From the IMG/VR virus record IMGVR_UViG_3300037584_000465, positions 1-29,996 of that record: DNA of 29,996 bases; one strand, 5' to 3'. Positions 22,241-28,137 of this stretch are shown piece by piece; the first letter of the stretch is position 1, and the number at the start of each line of letters is the position of its first letter. The position numbers and the translations under genes were made by a program. The DNA comes from a virus. Below the pieces are notes generated by a model. The model did no database searches and was not told the origin of the DNA. It worked only from the letters and a program-made list of their open reading frames with translations.

Positions 22241-22904
22241 TGATTGGATTTTAAATAAACATTACGCAAAAAGAATGTGTCAAGTATCACATGCTTATGG
22301 ACTTTATATTGATGGAATAATATCAGGTGTTGTTACTTATGGAATGTCTCCATCGGCTACACTAGCAGCGTCAATAGCGGGAGAAGATTATAAATCTATC
22401 GTTTATGAACTTAACAGGTTAATAACAGAAAATAACTTACCAAAAAACGTTTTATCTACTTTTGTATCGAAAACATTTAAGTTATTACCTAAACCAACAA
22501 TTATTGTTAGTTTTGCAGATCCAAATAGTGGCCATCATGGATATATTTATCAAGCGACTAATTTTATCTATACCGGAATATCTTCAAACACAACTCAATA
22601 TCGTTATCCTGATGGTAAAGAGTTTCATTTTAAAAATTTTAGACATAAGAAACATAGCTCTACTTTTAAAAAACAACTAGGTAAACCTGATGTAACTAAT
22701 AAAGATATTATAGAGTTTTATGATCTACGAAAAGTAAATATAGAGGGTAAACATCGTTATATCTACGTCATAGGATCTAAGACAGAAAAAAAGAATATTA
22801 TGAAAAACTTTCGTTTAGAGATACTAAAATATCCTAAAGGAGAAAATAAAAATTACGAAGTTGATTTCGACAAAATGGAGAAACAACTGAATCTATTTGG
22901 ATAG
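22200..22904 (+). CDS. Mom-like DNA modification protein (GNAT-type fold)
   Basis: A 234-residue protein with the pattern of the phage Mu Mom family, which converts adenines in phage DNA to a bulky modified base and so blocks restriction. Visible motifs: NKHYAKR (19-25), GLYIDGIISGVVTYG (34-48), YELNRL (69-74), NVLSTFVSKTF (83-93) and SFADPNSGHHGYIYQATNF (104-122), then IYTG. These match the family's GvvtfG, eL.RL, N..S.f and S.aDp..gH.G.iYqA.n.. positions. Starts upstream are open to 22083, but ATG 22200 has GGGAGAG about six bases before it and matches the family's N-terminus. A weak five-base hairpin holds the start codon in its loop. Length equals Mu Mom (about 230). Confidence 0.78.
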   Translation: MQISVQKVPKNVYSDWILNKHYAKRMCQVSHAYGLYIDGIISGVVTYGMSPSATLAASIAGEDYKSIVYELNRLITENNLPKNVLSTFVSKTFKLLPKPTIIVSFADPNSGHHGYIYQATNFIYTGISSNTTQYRYPDGKEFHFKNFRHKKHSSTFKKQLGKPDVTNKDIIEFYDLRKVNIEGKHRYIYVIGSKTEKKNIMKNFRLEILKYPKGENKNYEVDFDKMEKQLNLFG

Positions 22905-22914
22905 GGAGGTTGAA

Positions 22915-23163
22915 GTGTCAGATAGAAACAAAGTAAAAGAAATATTGATAAGAAATAAAGATACTTGGGTATGTAGTTCTGTTTTTTTAAGAGAACATTT
23001 TATAAAGGATTATGCACAGAGGGTATCAGAGGTTAAAACAGAAAAAGTAAATGGTTTTGACATTGAAATACAGGGCAAGAAGTGTGATATGCATGATCAC
23101 AGATTATTTATGTATAAATTATCAATAATCGCACCAAATTATGAACGCAGTACCTTATTCTGA
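22915..23163 (+). CDS. Winged-helix-like early protein
   Basis: An 82-residue protein: VKEILIRNKDTWVCSSVFLREHFIKDYAQRVSEVKTE reads as helix-turn-helix, followed by FDIEIQGKKC as a wing and a short HDHRLFMYKL strand. The layout repeats that of the gene at 21153 (three helices, wing with CxxH), suggesting distant paralogues. Start is GTG 22915 with GGGAGGTTGAA upstream; a longer TTG start would run through this site. It directly follows the mom-like gene and could take part in its control, but nothing proves this. Confidence 0.55.
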   Translation: MSDRNKVKEILIRNKDTWVCSSVFLREHFIKDYAQRVSEVKTEKVNGFDIEIQGKKCDMHDHRLFMYKLSIIAPNYERSTLF

Positions 23164-23557
23164 TGATATAAATAGAGGTTATGAAGTTGTTAAAAAACAT
23201 CTTTTGGATCTTAATTTGTGGAACAGAATTGTCAATAAAAAAGAACTAGATCCAATAAGAGATCATCATATATTTTTTGATCATTATGGAGGAGTTGAAT
23301 TTACTCTACACGTCAAACAAATCCAATCAAAATGGTCAATAGTTTATACAAGAAGAGATCTTTTTAATCTTTTAACTGAAACTCCTGTTTCTAATCAAGT
23401 TTTATGGGGTATAAGCTATGATGACTTACTAAATATTTTATTTAGTGTTTTTGAAGAATTAATAAAAGAAGAAAATAAGTTACTAGCTCAAGCAATAAGG
23501 GAATCGGAATACAGAAAAGCTGCAAAGAAAATGCATTACGATTTTGATGAAAATTAA
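23141..23557 (+). CDS. Early protein of unknown function
   Basis: A 138-residue charged protein, starting at an ATG inside the end of the previous gene (23-base overlap). The middle has RDHHIFFDHYGGVEFTLHVKQIQSKWSIVY, which looks like a beta-hairpin region, and the C-terminus is a long helix (EELIKEENKLLAQAIRESEYRKAAKK). No family recognised. It overlaps the next gene by 11 bases. Confidence 0.55.
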   Translation: MNAVPYSDDINRGYEVVKKHLLDLNLWNRIVNKKELDPIRDHHIFFDHYGGVEFTLHVKQIQSKWSIVYTRRDLFNLLTETPVSNQVLWGISYDDLLNILFSVFEELIKEENKLLAQAIRESEYRKAAKKMHYDFDEN

Positions 23558-23738
23558 ACCAAATCAAAAAGTAAGATTTGTTGAAGCTGGTACTGATTTT
23601 TTAGTTCCTGAATCACAAGATATTATATGGAGATACGGAATAGTCCATGTCGTACTAAAAAGAAGTTGTATCATTATTGAAGATCAAACAAAAGATAGAC
23701 TCAAAATTTCAAAATATCTGATCTTTCCTGTACATTAA
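23547..23738 (+). CDS. Small early beta-rich protein
   Basis: A 63-residue basic protein (KIKPNQKVRFVEAGTDFLVP, then YGIVHVVLKRSCIIIEDQTKDRLKIS). The strand order and KVRFV...YGIV.vv....I.IED pattern suggest a small SH3- or Tudor-like barrel, perhaps nucleic-acid binding. The ATG at 23547 is preferred to the TTG three bases earlier. Function unknown. Confidence 0.5.
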   Translation: MKIKPNQKVRFVEAGTDFLVPESQDIIWRYGIVHVVLKRSCIIIEDQTKDRLKISKYLIFPVH

Positions 23739-23742
23739 ATAC

Positions 23743-23928
23743 ATGGCAGAAAATAATGGAATGACTACAAAAGAATTAATTATGATGGTAATTGAAGGCC
23801 AGCAAGAGATTAACAGGCGTATTGATGAATTGCATGAAAAAACAAATTCAAAGTTATCAAAAACAGAATTTTTTAGTTATATGGGCATAATCATTTCTTT
23901 TTCTGTTTTATTACAAGCGATGATGTAG
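23743..23928 (+). CDS. Small coiled-coil plus C-terminal membrane anchor protein
   Basis: A 61-residue protein: an N-terminal amphipathic helix (MVIEGQQEINRRIDELHEKTNSKL), then one hydrophobic segment (FFSYMGIIISFSVLLQAMM) at the end. This layout is that of XhlA-type lysis accessories, which pair with holins, though it could equally be another membrane peptide. No Shine-Dalgarno sequence is seen in the few bases before the ATG, so translation may be coupled to the upstream gene, which ends four bases earlier. Confidence 0.5.
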   Translation: MAENNGMTTKELIMMVIEGQQEINRRIDELHEKTNSKLSKTEFFSYMGIIISFSVLLQAMM

Positions 23929-23939
23929 TGGAGGATATT

Positions 23940-23978
23940 ATGGACTGTTGTGGACAGGGCTGTTGCTCAGGAGGTTAA
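23940..23978 (+). CDS. Micro-ORF for a Cys-rich peptide, possible leader
   Basis: ATG at 23940, four bases after a GGAGGA site, encodes MDCCGQGCCSGG and stops at TAA. Four cysteines in twelve residues form two CC pairs. It overlaps the start of the large acidic-protein gene in another frame. Its last codons form the AGGAGG at 23969-23974. It may be a translated leader that controls the next gene, or a metal-binding peptide in its own right. It could also be chance, although the site spacing is good. Confidence 0.4.
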   Translation: MDCCGQGCCSGG

Positions 23979-26149
23979 GTAGATTAATATTTGTATTGTG
24001 TTTGATATGTCCACAAATAGCTTTTGCAGATCACGTTCCTACACAGCCTCCATATAATCAATCGATTGAATTAGATACATCTTCAGGAGATCTAACTATT
24101 GGAATATATTCTTCTGATGGTTTTGAAGATAGTCCACCTGAAAAATATACTATATTTTTTACTATTGGAGATACTTCTATTGACACAACTTCATCTTTTT
24201 GTGTTGCAACATCTTTTGGACATGGTAATAATTTATCGTGGCAGTATTATGTTTTTTCTTTAGAAAATTTACAATATTACTTTGAAAATCCTTATGGTAC
24301 TTTCAGAACACAAATAAGATCCGATAACGATACAGATAATAGTTACAGTACATTAACAACTGAACAGACGATAAACATACCTAATCAACTTCCATTCGTA
24401 AATTTAGGGAATTGGTCTGCTCCGTCTAGTAATTGTAATGATACAAGTACAACTACAACATCTTCGACTACTACTACTACAACTACTACAACTACTACAA
24501 CTACAACTTTGCCACCAACTACTACTACATCTTCTACTACAACTACCACAACAACAACTACTACAACGTTGCCTCCAACAGAAGAAGAATTGAACTTTAT
24601 TGAAACCGGTATTTATGAAACTAACGAAGAAAGATCTAGTAGAGAAGAAAATGAAAGAGTTGTGGCTGCACAGAATTGGGAAAGAGATAAGAATCAACAA
24701 GAAACAGGATATTGGGAGTTAGATTCTGAAAGACGGGAGAGAGAATCTAGGACTATTGTTATTGGAGATTCTAAAGTTGAATATACACAATCAGAAATAG
24801 AAGATGGAACAGTTGAAAGAGATCAACAGAGATACGACAACTTAAACAATTATGGTTGCGAAATGACAGATGAACAAATAGAACGCGGGGATTGTATAAT
24901 AGAAATAGATGAAGAAGAATACAATACCGAAGAAGAGTTTTTTGAGGATGATGATTTGGTATTTGAATTGGAGTTTGAGAATGAAGATATCGAATATAAA
25001 GATACTCTTATCGATTTATCTGAGGAAGAAATACTTGAATTTGAAGAACAGATGGAGATTAATGAAAAAAAATTGGAGCTTGAAGAAAACTTTCAGATAT
25101 TTGAATTTGAATCTGAAGAAGAAGAAGAGGAATTTATTAAAACCATTATTGAACTTGAAGAAATTGACTTTGAAGAAGAGTTCGGAGTTGAAGAAGAAGT
25201 ATTTGAGTTAGATTTAGATTTTGAAGATATAATCATAATTACTGAAGATGAAACAAAAGAAGAAGAATTACCTGAAGAAATCATTGAAATAGACGAAGAA
25301 ATAATAGAAAAAGAAGATTTTACAGAAGAAATACTTGAAGAAATAGAAGAAGAGATCTTAGAAGAAATACTTCCGGAAGAGATAACGAAAGAAGAATTTG
25401 AAGAGATCAAAGAAAAAGATATAGAAGATCTTACTCAAGAAGAACAAGAAATAATAGTTGATGTTGTAGAAGAGATAATTGAAGAAGTTGTAAACATAGA
25501 GATTTTGGAAGAAGAAATAGAGATACTTGAAGAAGAAGAGTTGGAAGAACTTACAGTAGAAGAACAAGAAATCTACGAAGAAGAACTAGAAGAAAAAGTA
25601 GAAGAATTTGTTGAAACATTGCAAACTGAAGAACTTGTAACTGTTGTTGAACAGGTGTCAGAGATTGGAGTTCAATCCTTAGAATCTGCAGACATACAAA
25701 CAATAAAAGTTGTTCAAGCAGTAGTTACAGAGATAACAGATACAGAAACAGTTGAAGAATTAACGGAGGAACAAGTAGAAACAGTTGCAGAGGTTTTAGG
25801 TTTTGAAGAAACTGAGGACGTAAAAATAATATCTGAGATCTTAGAAGATCAAGATAATACTGTTGTTAAAGAGGCTGTTGAGGAATATGTTGAAAGAAGT
25901 ATAAAAAATGGAAAAGACTCTTTGATGCCATACACTTTGGCTGATTCTATCGTGGAAGTACAGGTTGAACAGTTTCTTGAAAATCCTATTCAAAGTTTGG
26001 TAAATGTAGATATTTCAGATATAAATATAGAAGATATTAATTCAGGAATGACTCAGGATCAAAGAGAAAAATCTCAAGAGGTTGTTATTCCAACAATTTT
26101 GGTAAGAATTGCATCTATGTTTAGTATGGGTTATAGGAGAGAGATTTGA
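23948..26149 (+). CDS. Large secreted, extremely acidic protein with poly-Thr linkers
   Basis: A 733-residue protein. It has an N-terminal signal peptide (basic LRRLSR, hydrophobic LIFVLCLICPQI, then AFA before DHV); a ~130-residue beta-rich domain; two poly-Thr linkers each ending LPP (about residues 168-212); a charged helical segment; and about 240 residues made mostly of Glu, Ile, Leu and Asp (about 318-558). A helical part (VVEQVSEIGVQSLESADIQ, ETVEELTEEQVETVAEVLGF) and a conserved-looking end with VVIPTILVRIASMFSMGYRR follow. The Thr/LPP linkers are typical of exported proteins of marine actinobacteria, which suggests a host-derived gene. The start is uncertain: TTG 23948 gives a full signal peptide but is poorly placed to the GGAGGA; no start follows AGGAGG 23969 at normal spacing. 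Function unknown. Confidence 0.7.
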   Translation: MWTGLLLRRLSRLIFVLCLICPQIAFADHVPTQPPYNQSIELDTSSGDLTIGIYSSDGFEDSPPEKYTIFFTIGDTSIDTTSSFCVATSFGHGNNLSWQYYVFSLENLQYYFENPYGTFRTQIRSDNDTDNSYSTLTTEQTINIPNQLPFVNLGNWSAPSSNCNDTSTTTTSSTTTTTTTTTTTTTTLPPTTTTSSTTTTTTTTTTTLPPTEEELNFIETGIYETNEERSSREENERVVAAQNWERDKNQQETGYWELDSERRERESRTIVIGDSKVEYTQSEIEDGTVERDQQRYDNLNNYGCEMTDEQIERGDCIIEIDEEEYNTEEEFFEDDDLVFELEFENEDIEYKDTLIDLSEEEILEFEEQMEINEKKLELEENFQIFEFESEEEEEEFIKTIIELEEIDFEEEFGVEEEVFELDLDFEDIIIITEDETKEEELPEEIIEIDEEIIEKEDFTEEILEEIEEEILEEILPEEITKEEFEEIKEKDIEDLTQEEQEIIVDVVEEIIEEVVNIEILEEEIEILEEEELEELTVEEQEIYEEELEEKVEEFVETLQTEELVTVVEQVSEIGVQSLESADIQTIKVVQAVVTEITDTETVEELTEEQVETVAEVLGFEETEDVKIISEILEDQDNTVVKEAVEEYVERSIKNGKDSLMPYTLADSIVEVQVEQFLENPIQSLVNVDISDINIEDINSGMTQDQREKSQEVVIPTILVRIASMFSMGYRREI

Positions 26150-26334
26150 TAGAAAAGATATGGAAATGGTTTATTGAAGCCATAAGAGAGACAGTAGGTC
26201 TTAGCTGGACGCTCGTTGGTCTAATTATTTCATATTTTACCTTAACCGGAGCTGCACAAAGAATTACAGGATTAGGTATTGTTATTACATTAGCTATATG
26301 GTTGCTTACGATAAACTTTAGAAAGAATGGCTAA
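26146..26334 (+). CDS. Small two-helix membrane protein
   Basis: A 62-residue protein with an amphipathic N-terminus (IEKIWKWFIEAIRETV), then two hydrophobic stretches (LSWTLVGLIISYFTLTGAA and LGIVITLAIWLLTI) and a basic end (FRKNG). It resembles small holin-like or membrane-anchor proteins of phages. A TTG start overlaps the acidic protein's stop by four bases, with AGGAGAGAG upstream, so the two are coupled and may work together at the membrane. Could act as a second holin. Confidence 0.55.
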   Translation: MIEKIWKWFIEAIRETVGLSWTLVGLIISYFTLTGAAQRITGLGIVITLAIWLLTINFRKNG

Positions 26335-26419
26335 TTGTACAATCTATCTTAAAGAGGACGGATCTTTCGTTCAAATATGTAACTGCAAATTTGGTAGTGA
26401 ACATTGTAAAGAAAGATAA
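26327..26419 (+). CDS. Cys-rich mini-protein
   Basis: A 30-residue frame (MANCTIYLKEDGSFVQICNC...), with Cys at 4, 18, 20 and 27 and a His near the end, enough ligands for a single metal site. It starts inside the end of the preceding membrane-protein gene and ends 16 bases before the terminase gene. The upstream AGAAAGA is a weak ribosome-binding site, so translation would rely on coupling. The evidence is composition and position only. Confidence 0.4.
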   Translation: MANCTIYLKEDGSFVQICNCKFGSEHCKER

Positions 26420-26435
26420 TACGATATAATAAATC
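26401..26435 (+). promoter_or_regulatory. Late promoter with leaderless start for the terminase operon
   Basis: TATAAT at 26425-26430 is a perfect -10 box, and the terminase ATG begins six bases later, where transcription should start. No ribosome-binding site lies before that ATG. Candidate -35 elements are ACATTG (26401-26406, 18-base spacing) or TTGTAA (26404-26409, 15-base spacing), neither strong. A leaderless mRNA is the natural reading, a form common in actinobacteria. This promoter would drive the packaging, head and tail genes around the circle to the terminator at 18687. Confidence 0.6.
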
Positions 26436-26936
26436 ATGGATTATTTAGATAACTTGCATATCCCGTTTCCACATCAACAACAGATAGGAGAATCCAATAT
26501 TGACTATAAAAGATTTGTTTATTACAAAGATTTAGGAGCGAAAAGATCTCTTAAAAAAGTTTCGGAGTTCTTCGGAGTTACGGATAGAAGAATAGAACAG
26601 ATCTCATCTAAAAATCATTGGGTTGATCGTATTCATGCAATTAATAAAGTAGAGAATGAACAGATCATAAGTACAGTTTTATCTTATGTAGGAGAAACTG
26701 CTAGAGATTTAGCAGAAGAGATAAAACCTGTAATTTTTAATATAATCTCCGAAATATCCGAAAAGGATCTAAGACAGATGAATCCTACTGAGTTGAAAGG
26801 TTTACTTGACGTTTGTTATAAAATAATAGCACAGATCTATGGAATAGGATCTCCACAGGTACAAGTTACCAACGTGGAATATCCACAGATCAATTTTAAA
26901 TGGGATTGGGAACAGGATGGCGATACGGACTATTGA
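26436..26936 (+). CDS. Terminase small subunit
   Basis: A 166-residue protein directly before the large terminase. Residues about 36-70 (KRSLKKVSEFFGVTDRRIEQISSKNHWVDRIHAI) contain a helix-turn-helix followed by the HWVDRI segment typical of phage terminase small subunits. The C-terminal half is helical (oligomerisation) with a tail ending FKWDWEQDGDTDY. It recognises phage DNA and guides the large subunit. The ATG follows a TATAAT box without a Shine-Dalgarno sequence. It overlaps the large-subunit gene by 20 bases. Confidence 0.75.
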   Translation: MDYLDNLHIPFPHQQQIGESNIDYKRFVYYKDLGAKRSLKKVSEFFGVTDRRIEQISSKNHWVDRIHAINKVENEQIISTVLSYVGETARDLAEEIKPVIFNIISEISEKDLRQMNPTELKGLLDVCYKIIAQIYGIGSPQVQVTNVEYPQINFKWDWEQDGDTDY

Positions 26937-28137
26937 GGCAACTCCTCCTGATTTACACGTAGGTCAGATAGATGTAATTAAGTCGTTAGACGAAAATCGA
27001 TATACAATAGTTTGTGCTGGACGTAGGTGGGGTAAATCAACTTTATCTCTTGTAAGTTCCGTAGATCAAGCATTGAAAGGATTAAAAGTATGGTTAATTT
27101 TTCCTGTATATCCTCAATCTTTAGAAGCTTGGTTGAATCTTAAATCTTTAATTAGACAGTTACCGGAAGAGTATGCAGAGATTAGAGAAGTAGAGAAAAG
27201 AATTGTATTACAGAATGGTGGATCTATACAGATAAAATCAGCTAATAAACCTGAATCATTAAGAGGAGCAGGTGGTATTTCATTAGTGATCTTTGATGAG
27301 GCAGCTTATATGGATCAAGAAACATGGCATACTGTTCGACCAATACTCGCAGATAGTTTTGGTAAAGCATTATTTATTTCTACTCCTAATTCTGTTAATT
27401 GGTTTTTTGATCTGTTTGAATCTGCTAAAAGAAGAAAAGATTGGAAAGTATTTCATTTTCAAACGTCTGATAATCCACGTATAAATTCAGAAGAGTTAGA
27501 ACAAGCACGTGAAGAACTAGGATCACTTGTTTATGCACAAGAGTTCTTAGCAGAGTTTACAGAAGTTGGAAACATGTTTAAAAGAGAATGGTTTAAGTAT
27601 TATGAAGAAACAAAGAACGGATATTTAGTTGATGGTAAATTGTATGATAAAGAAGATCTATCAATATATGCAACTATGGACACTGCATTATCAATAAAAG
27701 AAACTGCAGATTATTCAGTTATTATGGTTGTTGGTACTACTGAAGATGGTAAATTATTAGTTCTTGATGTATTCAGAAAAAGACTTGAAGCTCCTGAGTT
27801 ACTTCCTGTAATTGAAAAAACTATCAATGATTGGAATGTAGCATGGTTTGGAGTAGAAGATTCATCATTCGGATTAGGTATTATTCAAATGGCTAGACGA
27901 CAGGGATTACCAATAAGAAATTTAAAAGCGGATAAATCTAAAACAGCAAGATCAGTTCCTGCTGCAGCTGGTGTAGAAAATGGTACGATTTACTTTTTGA
28001 AAAATGCGAATTGGTTGATAGAATTTGAAAAGGAATTAGTAAGTTTTCCGTCTGGTACACATGACGATCAGGTAGATGCATTGTCTTATGCTGCAAGACA
28101 TGGGATAGTGAAAAAGACAAAATGGGATGTAACCTAA
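26917..28137 (+). CDS. Terminase large subunit (packaging ATPase-nuclease)
   Basis: A 406-residue protein with all core motifs. The ATPase half has Walker A AGRRWGKST (34-42), Walker B LVIFDEAA (123-130) and the coupling motif FISTP (153-157). The nuclease half has ATMDTA (D255), GVEDSS (E314, D315) and HDDQVDAL (D383, D384, D387), the acidic residues of the RNase H-like nuclease. It cuts and pumps DNA into the head through the portal encoded by the next gene. The length is slightly short but complete. The stop is immediately followed by the portal ATG. Confidence 0.93.
   Translation: MAIRTIEATPPDLHVGQIDVIKSLDENRYTIVCAGRRWGKSTLSLVSSVDQALKGLKVWLIFPVYPQSLEAWLNLKSLIRQLPEEYAEIREVEKRIVLQNGGSIQIKSANKPESLRGAGGISLVIFDEAAYMDQETWHTVRPILADSFGKALFISTPNSVNWFFDLFESAKRRKDWKVFHFQTSDNPRINSEELEQAREELGSLVYAQEFLAEFTEVGNMFKREWFKYYEETKNGYLVDGKLYDKEDLSIYATMDTALSIKETADYSVIMVVGTTEDGKLLVLDVFRKRLEAPELLPVIEKTINDWNVAWFGVEDSSFGLGIIQMARRQGLPIRNLKADKSKTARSVPAAAGVENGTIYFLKNANWLIEFEKELVSFPSGTHDDQVDALSYAARHGIVKKTKWDVT

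Noticed and set aside
24440-24570. CRISPR or tandem-repeat array
   Set aside because: The ACT/ACA repeats are codons of poly-threonine linkers in an open frame; there are no spaced repeats with unique spacers.
25093-25567. Minus-strand Ser-rich and Phe-rich frames and the plus-strand Lys/Leu-rich frame over the acidic region
   Set aside because: These are translations of the GAA-rich repeats in other frames and have repeat-like composition without starts.
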